Shown here in pieces: positions 43,561-51,895 of a stretch of 64,000 bases of DNA. The stretch's first letter is position 1, and each line of letters opens with the position of its first letter. The translations under genes were made by a program, and so were the position numbers. The notes under the pieces are model-generated. The model saw only the letters and a program-made list of their open reading frames with translations, made no database searches and had not been told where the DNA came from. This DNA comes from JALYUS01 sp038231255 (GTDB taxonomy: Bacteria; Chloroflexota; Chloroflexia; Thermomicrobiales; JALYUS01): the NCBI GenBank assembly GCA_038231255.1, contig JBBRLR010000014.1, forward strand, positions 5,626-69,625, read 5' to 3'.

Positions 43561-44052
43561 CTACTCGCCCGCGTCTACCTGCTTGCGCGGGTCGGCCTCG
43601 TTCGGCTTCAGGAGCAGCATGTCTTTGGTGTAGATGAAGTCGCTGCGGTCGCTATCTGCCAGTTCATACCACGGGCCGAGGACGACCGCCTCGACCGGGC
43701 ACGCTTCCTCACAGTAGCCGCAGAAGATGCAGCGGATCATGTTGATCTCGTATCGCTCGGCGTACCGCTGGCCGTGCGAGACCGGGTTGTCCGGGTCGTT
43801 CTCCGCCGCCTTGACGTAGATTGCCTGCGATGGGCAGGCGGCGGCGCAGAGTTCGCAGCCGATGCACCGCTCCGTCTCATCCTCGTTGCGCAACAGGAGA
43901 TGCCGCCCGTGGAAGCGGGCCGCGACCTCCTTGCGCTGCTCCGGGTACGAGATCGTCTCCGGCTTGCGCACGAAGTTCCGCAGTGTCGTACCCATCCCCT
44001 TCGCCAGCCCGGCGGCATCCTGCATCAGGCTCGGTTTCTTCTCGCGTGTCAT
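43561..44052 (-). CDS. nuoI: NADH-quinone oxidoreductase subunit I
   Basis: 163 residues. Two [4Fe-4S] motifs, CIGCELCAAACP and CIFCGYCEEACP, for clusters N6a and N6b, and the N-terminal amphipathic helix typical of NuoI. Start ATG 44052 follows GGGGGAAAG; that ribosome site lies just beyond the repeat occupying the nuoH-nuoI gap. Confidence 0.96.
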   Translation of the reverse strand: MTREKKPSLMQDAAGLAKGMGTTLRNFVRKPETISYPEQRKEVAARFHGRHLLLRNEDETERCIGCELCAAACPSQAIYVKAAENDPDNPVSHGQRYAERYEINMIRCIFCGYCEEACPVEAVVLGPWYELADSDRSDFIYTKDMLLLKPNEADPRKQVDAGE

Positions 44053-44059
44053 CTTTCCC

Positions 44060-44150
44060 CCAGTAGTCAGTAGTCAGTAGTCAGTAGTCAGTAGTCAGTA
44101 GCTGGAAGGGGAGATTCCCTTCGTTCTGATTACTGACTACTGACTACTAC
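44060..44150. repeat. Inverted repeat, TAGTCAGTAGTCAG type
   Basis: Five or six tandem CAGTAGT heptads (44061-44103) face three on the other arm (44128-44150). The nuoH stop TAG (44147-44149) is the first heptad of the right arm. The short uniform unit and lack of spacers exclude a CRISPR array. Confidence 0.92.
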
Positions 44151-45127
44151 TTGAATATCCCCACAATCAGCGCCGTGACCATCAGGTTGACGATCGCGAA
44201 GGGTAGGAGGACATCCCACCCGAGGCGCATCAGCCGATCATACCGGATGCGCGGCAAGGTTGCGCGCAGCCAGACAAAGAGGAAGACGAAAAGCGCCATC
44301 TTGATCGCGAACCAGAGCGGCCCGGAGAGGAATGGCCCTTTCCAGCCGCCGAGGAAGCAGATCGTCGCGATCGCGCTGACCGTCAGCATGTTGACGTATT
44401 CGGCGAGGAAGTAGAGCGACCAGCGGAAGCCCGCGTACTCGGTCAGATACCCGGCGACCAGTTCCATCTCCGCTTCCGGCAAATCGAATGGCGCGCGGTT
44501 CACCTCCGCGACCGCGCTGATCAGGTAGATCAAAAAGGCGACGGGAAGGACGACGATATACGGGATTGGTGATTGCCCCGCGACGATCCCCGTCAGCCGC
44601 GTCGTCCCAGCGAGCAGCATGACGCTCGCCAGCGCGAGGCCGAGCGGTAGTTCGTACGAGATGATCTGCGCTGTCGAGCGGAGGCTGCCGAGGAGCGAGT
44701 ACTTGCTGGCCGACCCCCAGCCGCCGAGGATAATGCCGTACACGCCGAGCGAACTGAAGGCGAGCAGGATCAGTAGCCCGACGCTCACATTGGCGAGCAC
44801 GAGCGGCACCTGATGCCCGCCGACGACGAAGTACGTGCCAATCGGGATGAGCGCGAAGCCGGACACGGCGAGGACGAGCGAGATGATCGGCGCGAGGCGA
44901 TAGACGACCCGATCCGCGCCCATCGGCGTGAACTCGCCCTTGAAGACGAGTTTGATCGCATCCGCGAGCGGCTGAAAGAGGCCGGATGGGCCGACACGAT
45001 TCGGGCCGAGGCGAACTTGGAATCGTGCGAGCAGCCGCCGCTCGATCAGCGTCATGTATGCCGCCGCTGTGACCGCGACGAGCATAACGATCACCGCGCC
45101 AACGAGCGCCTGGAGGAACCCCGTCAC
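44147..45127 (-). CDS. nuoH: NADH-quinone oxidoreductase subunit H
   Basis: 326 residues from GTG 45127, two bases after the nuoG stop; the longer upstream frame lies inside nuoG. Eight helices; quinone-site loops RLGPNRVGPSGLFQPLADAIKL and NRAPFDLPEAEMELVAGYLTEY are conserved. Its stop codon has been formed within a repeat arm. Confidence 0.95.
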   Translation of the reverse strand: MTGFLQALVGAVIVMLVAVTAAAYMTLIERRLLARFQVRLGPNRVGPSGLFQPLADAIKLVFKGEFTPMGADRVVYRLAPIISLVLAVSGFALIPIGTYFVVGGHQVPLVLANVSVGLLILLAFSSLGVYGIILGGWGSASKYSLLGSLRSTAQIISYELPLGLALASVMLLAGTTRLTGIVAGQSPIPYIVVLPVAFLIYLISAVAEVNRAPFDLPEAEMELVAGYLTEYAGFRWSLYFLAEYVNMLTVSAIATICFLGGWKGPFLSGPLWFAIKMALFVFLFVWLRATLPRIRYDRLMRLGWDVLLPFAIVNLMVTALIVGIFK

Positions 45128-45129
45128 AT

Positions 45130-47109
45130 TCAATCCGCGACCTCCCGTTCGATCGTCTGCATCCGGGGCGGCGTCACGCCGTCCAGTTCGGCGTCGGTGA
45201 CATCGGCGTATGCCGGGACATTTTGCTGGATCGCTTCCCAGACCTGCTCCGGCGAGGTGACGGGGATCAGCTGGCCGAGCGCGCCCGCCAACTCCTTGAC
45301 GGCATACCACGCCGGTTCGGCGCTACCGGGGGGCGCGGGGCCGCGCCGCAGTCGCTGCACGCGCCCGGCGAAGTTCGTCAGCGTGCCCGCTTCCTCGGTC
45401 GCCACGGCGATCGGCAATACGATATCCGCCTGCTGCGCCGCCGCCGTCAGGTGGCTCGCGAAGACAATGAGCGTTTCGGCCCGATCAACGGGCGGGTCGC
45501 CGCCGAGGACGATCAGCCCGCGCACACGGGCAGAGCCGTCAAGCATCGCGGTCGCGGCGGCGCCACCGGCGGGGAGGATGCTCAGGTCAATCGCACCGCG
45601 CCCATTCGCCGTGTTGACGACCGGGCCACCCGCCGCCGGCATCAGCGCTGCGACCGCGTCGGCGACCGATGGATCGGCGAGCAGGGCCGGGTCAACGAGC
45701 AGCATCCGCTTTTCCGCCGCCTGCCATTGCGCGACAACGGGCGCGAGGTCGGCGGGCATGACCGTCGCGATCTCCGGTGTCTTGCCGCCCCGCACCGCTA
45801 CCGCGAGCGCGCGAAGGATGTCCGCCTCGCCCCGGACGGTGGGCTGAATCCACGTCGTCGCTTCCTGCGTCAGACCGGTCGGGCTGGCGTGGACGAGGAC
45901 GAGGTTCGCGCCGCGCTCGATTGCTTTACGCAGCCGTAGATGGAGTACCGGCACCTCGGCGATCGCGTCCACGCCGACGACGAGGATCATCTCGACCGTG
46001 TCCAGATCGGCGATTGCGCCCCGGAAGCCAAGATCGCCGCGCGCGGGGACGGGTGGGCGCGGGTAGTGATCCACATTGCCGGTGCCGACGACATCGCGCA
46101 TCAGACGATTGAAGAGGAAGAGCGCCTCGTTCGGCACAGTCGGACTGGCGATACCGCCGATAGCCGCCGCGCCGTGCGTCGTGCGGATCGCGGTTAGGCG
46201 GGTCGCGGCCTCCGTCAGCGCCTCCGCCCATGTTGCTGGGACGAGCGCGCCGCCGCGCCGCACCATCGGCGTCGTGACGCGGTTCTCGCGCGTCGCACCG
46301 ACCTGCCCGAAACGGCCGTAATCGCAGAGCCAGCCATTGTCCACTGCGGGGTTGTCGCGGCTGCTGACACGCAGCAATTCACCGTCCCGCACCGAAAGGG
46401 TGACATTGCACCCCATCGCGCAGCCGCCGCAGACGCTCGCCGTCAGGTCAAGGTCCCACGGGCGCGCCTGGAAGCGATACTGGCGACTCGTCAAGGCGCC
46501 GACGGGGCAAAGTTCGATCGTGTTGCCGGAGAAGATCGAGTCGAACTCCCGCCCCTCCGCGACGCCGATCTCGCTGTGGTCCGCGCGCTCCAACACGACG
46601 AGGCTGGAATCGCCGACGATCTCCTCCTGAAACCGCGTGCAGCGCAGGCACATGATGCACCGCTCGCGGTCGAGGACGATTCGCTCCGAAAGCGGGTACC
46701 GCTTGGCGAGATGTCGCTTTTCTTCGCGGAACCGGCTCGTGCCGAGGCCCCAGGCGAAGGTGATATTTTGTAGCGGACACTCGCCGCCCTTGTCGCAGAT
46801 CGGGCAATCGAGCGGGTGATTCGCCAGCATGAATTCCAACACGGACTCGCGCCCTGCCCGCGCCAGTTCGTTCTGCGTGTGAATGACCATCCCCGGCGCG
46901 ACGGGCGTCGTGCAGGCCGCCTGCAAGCGCGGCGTCGGCTCGATCTGCACGAGGCAGATGCGGCACGCCCCTACCGGCGTCAGTTTCGGATGGTAGCAAA
47001 AGACCGGAATATCCACCCCGGCCTTTTTCGCCGCCTCCACAATCAGCGTCCCCTTCGGCACCGCCACCGGCACGCCATCTATCGTCAACTCAACCAACTC
47101 TTCAGCCAT
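45130..47109 (-). CDS. nuoG: NADH-quinone oxidoreductase subunit G
   Basis: 659 residues. N-terminal [2Fe-2S] (CYHPKLTPVGACRIC), then H-x3-CxxC (HPLDCPICDKGGEC) for N5, and CIMCLRC plus CPVGALT for the [4Fe-4S] N4 site. VCGGCAMGC followed by exactly 27 residues and then Cys (WLCDYGRF) is the C-x2-C-x3-C-x27-C motif of the extra cluster N7, known from E. coli and Thermus. The molybdopterin-oxidoreductase-like C-terminal half is somewhat short. Precedes nuoH with a 2-base gap. Confidence 0.95.
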   Translation of the reverse strand: MAEELVELTIDGVPVAVPKGTLIVEAAKKAGVDIPVFCYHPKLTPVGACRICLVQIEPTPRLQAACTTPVAPGMVIHTQNELARAGRESVLEFMLANHPLDCPICDKGGECPLQNITFAWGLGTSRFREEKRHLAKRYPLSERIVLDRERCIMCLRCTRFQEEIVGDSSLVVLERADHSEIGVAEGREFDSIFSGNTIELCPVGALTSRQYRFQARPWDLDLTASVCGGCAMGCNVTLSVRDGELLRVSSRDNPAVDNGWLCDYGRFGQVGATRENRVTTPMVRRGGALVPATWAEALTEAATRLTAIRTTHGAAAIGGIASPTVPNEALFLFNRLMRDVVGTGNVDHYPRPPVPARGDLGFRGAIADLDTVEMILVVGVDAIAEVPVLHLRLRKAIERGANLVLVHASPTGLTQEATTWIQPTVRGEADILRALAVAVRGGKTPEIATVMPADLAPVVAQWQAAEKRMLLVDPALLADPSVADAVAALMPAAGGPVVNTANGRGAIDLSILPAGGAAATAMLDGSARVRGLIVLGGDPPVDRAETLIVFASHLTAAAQQADIVLPIAVATEEAGTLTNFAGRVQRLRRGPAPPGSAEPAWYAVKELAGALGQLIPVTSPEQVWEAIQQNVPAYADVTDAELDGVTPPRMQTIEREVAD

Positions 47110-47130
47110 TCAAACCCCTCGCTCGATAAC

Positions 47131-47604
47131 CCTTTAGCACAGAGAGCACAGAGGACACAGAGGGCACAAAGAATCTTCAAAGAGGAGCAAGAGTGACGCG
47201 TTCAATACCGCCATCTCTCAATATGCTAACGTTGAAGTTGAAAATCAATCCCAGTTGATGTCCCGTCATTCGAAGGTATGAAAGTACCTGTCCGACATGG
47301 ACGGACGAAATGGCGTCCACCGCTTTCATTTCAACGATGACGGAATCATTGACCAACAAATCAATACGACCCGATCCGACATGCTCTCCTTTGTATCTCA
47401 CTTGGACGTCTACTTGCCGAGCGTATGCGATCCCTCGTGATCGCATTTCTACACAGAGCGCTTGCTCGTAGATGGCCTCTGGGAAACCTGGCCCCAACGT
47501 GCGATGAACTTCAATCGCCGCTCCGATGATGGAATAGGTTAGGGTGTCATTTCCGCTTTTCTCGTCCTTCATCGTTCCCATTCTCTGCGTCCTCTGTGCT
47601 GAAC
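47131..47604. mobile_element. Inverted-repeat element carrying a GxxExxY nuclease-like gene
   Basis: Left arm about 47133-47177 (CACAGAGAGCACAGAGGACAC and AGGGCACAAAG) and right arm 47581-47602 (CTCTGCGTCCTCTGTGCTG) are inverted copies of the CACAGAGG class. They enclose one complete gene (47177-47572). The element occupies the nuoF-nuoG gap and reads in the nuo direction. It begins seven bases after the nuoF-distal stop of the preceding reading frame. No transposase or target duplication recognised. Confidence 0.65.
47177..47572 (-). CDS. GxxExxY protein (PD-(D/E)XK nuclease-like)
   Basis: 131 residues, the usual length of this bacterial family. The name-giving motif is GFPEAIY (residues 29-35). 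RIDLLVNDSVIVEMK places Asp71, Glu81 and Lys83 in the D...ExK arrangement of PD-(D/E)XK nucleases. QVLSYLRMTGHQLGLIFNFN is the conserved C-terminal part. The start could be 47572 or 47581; the repeat arm forms the leader, with AGAGGACGCAGAGA upstream. The stop TGA lies at the edge of the other arm. Biochemical role of the family unknown to me; a DNA nuclease serving the surrounding repeats is inference. Confidence 0.88.
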   Translation of the reverse strand: MKDEKSGNDTLTYSIIGAAIEVHRTLGPGFPEAIYEQALCVEMRSRGIAYARQVDVQVRYKGEHVGSGRIDLLVNDSVIVEMKAVDAISSVHVGQVLSYLRMTGHQLGLIFNFNVSILRDGGIERVTLAPL

Positions 47605-47609
47605 AACTA

Positions 47610-48935
47610 TTAGAAGGGGATGCAGCCGGGGGGGCAGTGGCCGGTGGCGTTGTGGGCGTCAAAGTCGGCGCGGAAGTGTTTCATGGCGGACATCAAAGGG
47701 GCCGCAGCCGAATCACCCAGGAGGCAAAGGGAGCGACCGGGGATGTGGCTGGCGAGGTCGTTGACGAGGAACAAGTCATCGTCCGTGCCGCCCGCTCCAG
47801 TGACGCGTTCGAGGATTTTCAGCATCCAGATCGTCCCCTCGCGGCAGGGCGTGCATTTGCCGCATGATTCGTGCTGATAAAATTCGATGAACCGCGTCAC
47901 GGCGCAGGCCATGCAGACCGTCTCATCGAGGATCATCACCGCGCCGGAGCCGAGCATCGAACCTGCGGCGCGGCAGGCGTCGAAGTCCATCACGAGGTCC
48001 ATTACGTCCTTGCCGTCCGGCAGGGTCGCGGGGAGGATCGCCGCCGAACTGCCGCCGGGGATGACCGCCTTCACCTTGCGCCCTTCGCGCACGCCACCAC
48101 CGTGTTCGACCAACTCGCGCAGCGTGATGCCGAGCGGCAGTTCGTAGTTGCCGGGGCGGTTGACGGAGCCGGAAAGCGAGTAGATTTTCGGCCCGCAGTT
48201 CGGCGCGGTGCCAATCGCGGCGTACCACTCCGGCCCGTTCTTGAGGATGAAGGGCACGTTCGCCAGTGTTTCGGCGTTGTTGATGACCGTCGGACGACCA
48301 TACAGGCCGACGACTGCGGGGAAGGGCGGGCGGGAACGCGGCATTGGGCGCTTGCCTTCGAGCGATTCGAGGAGCGCCGTTTCTTCGCCGCAGATGTACG
48401 CGCCCGCGCCCCGGAAAACGGTGATCTTCAGTTCCACGCCCTTGCCGAAGATGTCTGTGCCGAGGAAGCCCGCCTTTTCGGCGTCCGCGATTGCCTGAGT
48501 GAGCCGTTCGGCGGGCAAGCCAAACTCGCCCCGGCAGTAAATGAACGAGTGCGTCGCGCCGATGGCGTAGGAGGCGATCATCACGCCCTCCACGACGATG
48601 TGCGGGTCCCACTCCATGATCGCGCGGTTGTTGAATGTACCCGGCTCGCTCTCGTCTGCATTGCAGCAGACGTATTTCGGGCCGGGGATATTCGGGACGA
48701 ACCCCCACTTCGTGCCGGTGGAGAAACCCGCCCCACCTCGCCCCCGCAGGCCAGAGCGTTTCACCCAATCCGTCACCTCGGCGGGCGTCAGTTCGGTGAC
48801 GGCGCGCCGCCAACCCGTGTAGCCGCCCCGGCTCAGGTAATCGTCCATCTCCCACGATCCCGCGCGCCCAACATTCGCCGTCAGGAACGGCTCGAACGGC
48901 GCGACAGTCGTTGTTTCTTCCATAACCGAGGCCAT
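47610..48935 (-). CDS. nuoF: NADH-quinone oxidoreductase subunit F
   Basis: 441 residues. FMN site GLRGRGGAGFSTGTKW, NADH-binding VFRGAGAYICGEETAL, and the N3 [4Fe-4S] ligands ESCGKCTPCREG plus the later Cys in GRSLCLLGD. Accepts electrons from NADH. The start at ATG 48935 (48923 also possible) uses GGGGTAGGTAAACC from the adjoining repeat as its only ribosome-site candidate. Longer frame upstream is repeat-derived. Confidence 0.95.
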   Translation of the reverse strand: MASVMEETTTVAPFEPFLTANVGRAGSWEMDDYLSRGGYTGWRRAVTELTPAEVTDWVKRSGLRGRGGAGFSTGTKWGFVPNIPGPKYVCCNADESEPGTFNNRAIMEWDPHIVVEGVMIASYAIGATHSFIYCRGEFGLPAERLTQAIADAEKAGFLGTDIFGKGVELKITVFRGAGAYICGEETALLESLEGKRPMPRSRPPFPAVVGLYGRPTVINNAETLANVPFILKNGPEWYAAIGTAPNCGPKIYSLSGSVNRPGNYELPLGITLRELVEHGGGVREGRKVKAVIPGGSSAAILPATLPDGKDVMDLVMDFDACRAAGSMLGSGAVMILDETVCMACAVTRFIEFYQHESCGKCTPCREGTIWMLKILERVTGAGGTDDDLFLVNDLASHIPGRSLCLLGDSAAAPLMSAMKHFRADFDAHNATGHCPPGCIPF

Positions 48936-48940
48936 TGGTT

Positions 48941-49087
48941 TACCTACCCCCCGGCCCCCTCCCGCGAGGAGGGGGTGTCTCATGTATCGGCTTGTAGCAT
49001 TCCCCTACACGCCCCGAATCTTGCAGCGCGTCCCCTCCCCCTTCCTCGCGGGAAGCGGGTGCCCTCTGGGCAGTGGGGGTTAGGTTC
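48941..49087. repeat. Inverted repeat, ACCTACCCCCCGGCCCCCT type
   Basis: Outer arms 48941-48972 and about 49035-49087 (ending GGGGGTTAGGTTC) with inner short hairpins. Contains GCCCTCTGGGCAGTG, also found in the 29144 repeat. The nuoE stop TAA lies inside the right arm. Confidence 0.85.
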
Positions 49088-49616
49088 TCAAAGACTTCAC
49101 CAGTTCCGTAATCTTCTCGTCTGTCATCTTCTCGTGATACGTCGTGTTGACACGGAGGGCAGGCGCGCCGCCGCACGCGGCGAGGCATTCGATGGTGCGG
49201 AGGAGCGTCACGGCGCCATCCGGCGTCGTTTCGCCAGCCACAATGCCGAGTTCCTGCTCCAACCGCGCGAGGATGCGCCTGCTGCCCCAGAGCGCGCAGG
49301 AAAGGTTGTCGCAGACCTCAACGATTGCTCTGCCCACCGGCTGCGTGAAAAACATCGTGTAGAAGGTGGCGAGGCTGTGGACATGATGCGGCGAGACGCC
49401 GAGTAGCGCGGCGACTTCCGCCGACGCCTCCGGCGGCACGTAGCCGATCTCGTCCTGGGCCAGCCGGAGCGCATCGAGGATCGCCGATTGCACTTTCGGG
49501 TATTTCGTCTTCAGCGCGATGATCGCGTCTCGCGTCGCATCGCTCAACACATCCGGCGTCCCTGGCGGATCGGCGGTTTCTCGGCGTTCGGACGCCATCG
49601 GCGTCGGGTTGATCAT
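49080..49616 (-). CDS. nuoE: NADH-quinone oxidoreductase subunit E
   Basis: 178 residues from ATG 49616, overlapping the nuoD stop as ATGA. Thioredoxin-like [2Fe-2S] subunit; the ligands are CDNLSC and CLAACGGAP (cluster N1a). Last two residues and the stop (RT-stop) are read from the repeat sequence AGAACCTAA. Confidence 0.95.
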   Translation of the reverse strand: MINPTPMASERRETADPPGTPDVLSDATRDAIIALKTKYPKVQSAILDALRLAQDEIGYVPPEASAEVAALLGVSPHHVHSLATFYTMFFTQPVGRAIVEVCDNLSCALWGSRRILARLEQELGIVAGETTPDGAVTLLRTIECLAACGGAPALRVNTTYHEKMTDEKITELVKSLRT

Positions 49617-50884
49617 CGGTCTACTTCCCCCATCACCGGATCGAAACTGCCGATGATCGCGACGAGATCGGCAACCAGCCCGCCCTCGGCGCAGGGGCCG
49701 AGTGCATGGAGCGACGCGAACGACGGCGCGCGGAAGTGGCAGCGGTAGGGCCGACCCGTGCCGTCCGACAGCAGATAAACGCCGAACTCGCCGCGCGGCG
49801 ACTCGATGCACTGATAGACTTCGCCAATCGGCGGTTTGTATCCTTCCGTCACCAGTTTGAAGTGGTGGATCAGCGCTTCCATGCTCCGCTCGATCTCCGC
49901 GCGCGGTGGCAGGGCGATCTTGCGGTCGCTCGTCAGGATCGGGCCACCGGGGAGACGGTCGAAGGCTTGCCGGGCAATCTTGACGCTTTCGCGCATCTCC
50001 GCGACGCGCACGAGGTAGCGCGCGTAGACATCGCCCTCCGCCCGTATCGGGACGTTGAACTGATACTGGTCGTAGTCGGCGTACGGATCATCGCGCCGGA
50101 GGTCCCAGTCAATGCCGCTCGCCCGCGCGTTTGCCCCGGTCGCGCCGAGTGCGATGGCGTCGTCGGCGCTCAGGACGCCGACACCGACCGTCCGCTCGCG
50201 GAAAAGCTCGTTGTTGGTCAGCAGCGATTCGTACTCGTCAACGTGCGCGGGCATCGCCTTCAGAAATGTGTCGCACTTGCGCAGAAATTTCTTCGTCAGA
50301 TCATTCTGCAAGCCGCCGGGCCGAATGAAACTCGTCATCATCCGCGCACCGGAGATCTCCTCGAAGAGATCGAGTAGCGCCTCGCGCTCGCGGAAGCAGT
50401 AAAAGAGGGCGCTGAGCGAGCCGAGGTCCACCGCCTGCGTGCCGAGCCAGACGAGGTGGCTGGCGAGGCGACCCAACTCGCTAAGCAGGATGCGAATCAC
50501 CCGCGCCCGCTCGGGAATCTCGACTTCCATCAGCCGCTCGACGGCGAGCGCGTAGGCGAGATTCATATTGAGGGGCGAAAGGTAATCAATCCGGTCGGTC
50601 AGCGTCACGGCCTGCCAGTAGGTCTTCTCCTCGACCGTCTTCTCAATGCCGGTATGGAGATAGCCGATCTCCGGTTGGCATGTGACGACCGTCTCGCCGT
50701 CCAGTTCGAGCACGAGCCGCAAGACGCCGTGCGTGCTCGGATGCTGCGGCCCCAGGTTGATCTTCATCCGACCGGGAGGAGTCGTCGGTCGTCGGTCGTC
50801 AGTAGTCAGTGGAGCAACGCCGGATACCGTCGCCGTCTGACCCTCATTCTGACTGCTGACTACTGGCTTCTGACTACTACGCAT
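49613..50884 (-). CDS. nuoD: NADH-quinone oxidoreductase subunit D
   Basis: 423 residues from ATG 50884, which has a strong GGAGGAAAGC and overlaps the nuoC stop. Family homology starts only at residue 40 (MKINLGPQHPSTHGVLRL), where no ribosome site exists. The first 39 residues, including SSQKPVVSSQNEG and TTDDRRPTT, are both arms of an inverted repeat in frame. Quinone-site features HPSTHG, PEIGYLHTGIEK and DRIDYLSP are intact. 49-kDa subunit bridging to the membrane arm. Confidence 0.94.
   Translation of the reverse strand: MRSSQKPVVSSQNEGQTATVSGVAPLTTDDRRPTTPPGRMKINLGPQHPSTHGVLRLVLELDGETVVTCQPEIGYLHTGIEKTVEEKTYWQAVTLTDRIDYLSPLNMNLAYALAVERLMEVEIPERARVIRILLSELGRLASHLVWLGTQAVDLGSLSALFYCFREREALLDLFEEISGARMMTSFIRPGGLQNDLTKKFLRKCDTFLKAMPAHVDEYESLLTNNELFRERTVGVGVLSADDAIALGATGANARASGIDWDLRRDDPYADYDQYQFNVPIRAEGDVYARYLVRVAEMRESVKIARQAFDRLPGGPILTSDRKIALPPRAEIERSMEALIHHFKLVTEGYKPPIGEVYQCIESPRGEFGVYLLSDGTGRPYRCHFRAPSFASLHALGPCAEGGLVADLVAIIGSFDPVMGEVDR
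50776..50880. repeat. Inverted repeat inside nuoD, GTCGGTCGTCAGTAGTCAG type
   Basis: Arms 50782-50811 and 50848-50880 made of GTCGGTCGTC / TGACTACTG units. Encodes the N-terminal extension of NuoD and includes the nuoC stop TAG (50877-50879). Confidence 0.88.
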
Positions 50885-51428
50885 CCGCTTTCCTCCGAGT
50901 TCGGGTGATTGCCGCGACGGTATGCGTGAACTCGACCGGCTCGCCACCGATGCTCATGTCCTTGCGTAGCGGGTGGCCGACCCATTCTTCGGCGAGCATA
51001 ATGCGGCGGAGGTCGGGGTGGCCGCTGAAGGTGATGCCCATCAGGTCGTAGATTTCGCGCTCGAAGAAGTTCGCGCCCGGCCAGAGCGGGACGACCGACG
51101 GCACAACCGCCTCATTCTCCGGCACGAAGACGCGCAACCGCAGTCGCACCGCCCCCGGTGGCCGGACGGCGAGGTGGTAGATGACGCCGAAGCGAGGCGT
51201 GCCACGCACGATCTGCCCCGGCATTGCGATGGGGTAGCGGAGCGTGTCTATCGCGGTGATGTCGGAAAGACGCGCGAAGCCCTGCGCCTCCTTCAGCCAC
51301 GCGGCAGTCGCGTAGAGCGCGTCGGGCGCAATTGTTGCGGAGGCTTCGCCCCATGTTTCGTCCCACGCGAGGAGGGCGTCGCCGCGCGCCGTGAGGGCGT
51401 CGTGCAGCGCTGAATCGGGGAGTGTCAT
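50877..51428 (-). CDS. nuoC: NADH-quinone oxidoreductase subunit C
   Basis: 183 residues from ATG 51428, overlapping the nuoB stop (ATGA). 30-kDa subunit with LWPGANFFEREIYDLMGITFSGHPDLRRI, the family signature. Soluble, in the quinone-module. The longer upstream frame is the antisense-like extension into nuoB and is not used. Confidence 0.94.
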   Translation of the reverse strand: MTLPDSALHDALTARGDALLAWDETWGEASATIAPDALYATAAWLKEAQGFARLSDITAIDTLRYPIAMPGQIVRGTPRFGVIYHLAVRPPGAVRLRLRVFVPENEAVVPSVVPLWPGANFFEREIYDLMGITFSGHPDLRRIMLAEEWVGHPLRKDMSIGGEPVEFTHTVAAITRTRRKADA

Positions 51429-51895
51429 GCGGCCCCCGCCTTGATGCGCTCCTGCAACTTGATGATCGAATCCATCAGCGCTTCGGGGCGGGGGGGGCAG
51501 CCGGGGACATACATATCCACCGGGACGATCTGGTCCACGCCCTGCACGACCGCATAGTTGTTGAAGACGCCGCCGCAGGAGGCGCAATCGCCCATCGAAA
51601 TCACCCATTTCGGATCGGGCATCTGGTCGTAGAGTTGCCGGAGCACGGGGGCCATCTTGGTCGAGACGCGCCCGGCGACGATCATCAAGTCCGCCTGGCG
51701 CGGGGAGGCGCGGAAGACCTCCGCGCCGAAGCGCGAGACATCGTGCGTCGAGCCGGTGGTCGTAATCATCTCGATCGCGCAGCAGGCGAGGCCGAAGGTG
51801 AGGGGCCAGAGCGAGTTCGCCCGCCCCCAATCGGCGAGACGGGTGAGCATCACGCCCGGCGCGCCATCTTTGCTGTGTGCCGCCGCTACTGCCAT
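51425..51895 (-). CDS. nuoB: NADH-quinone oxidoreductase subunit B
   Basis: 156 residues. Holds the terminal [4Fe-4S] cluster N2: adjacent Cys pair in TFGLACCAIEM, then GDCASCGG and VPGCPPRPEAL. Overlaps nuoA by 10 bases and nuoC by 4. Confidence 0.96.
   Translation of the reverse strand: MAVAAAHSKDGAPGVMLTRLADWGRANSLWPLTFGLACCAIEMITTTGSTHDVSRFGAEVFRASPRQADLMIVAGRVSTKMAPVLRQLYDQMPDPKWVISMGDCASCGGVFNNYAVVQGVDQIVPVDMYVPGCPPRPEALMDSIIKLQERIKAGAA

Noticed and set aside
44060..44150. Tandem CAGTAGT units that look like a CRISPR array
   Set aside because: Units are 7 bases, contiguous and without spacers, and face an inverted copy; no cas genes nearby.
49080..49811. Long N-terminal extension of nuoE
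   Set aside because: Extra residues lie in nuoD and lack homology; ATG 49616 overlaps the nuoD stop in the usual way.
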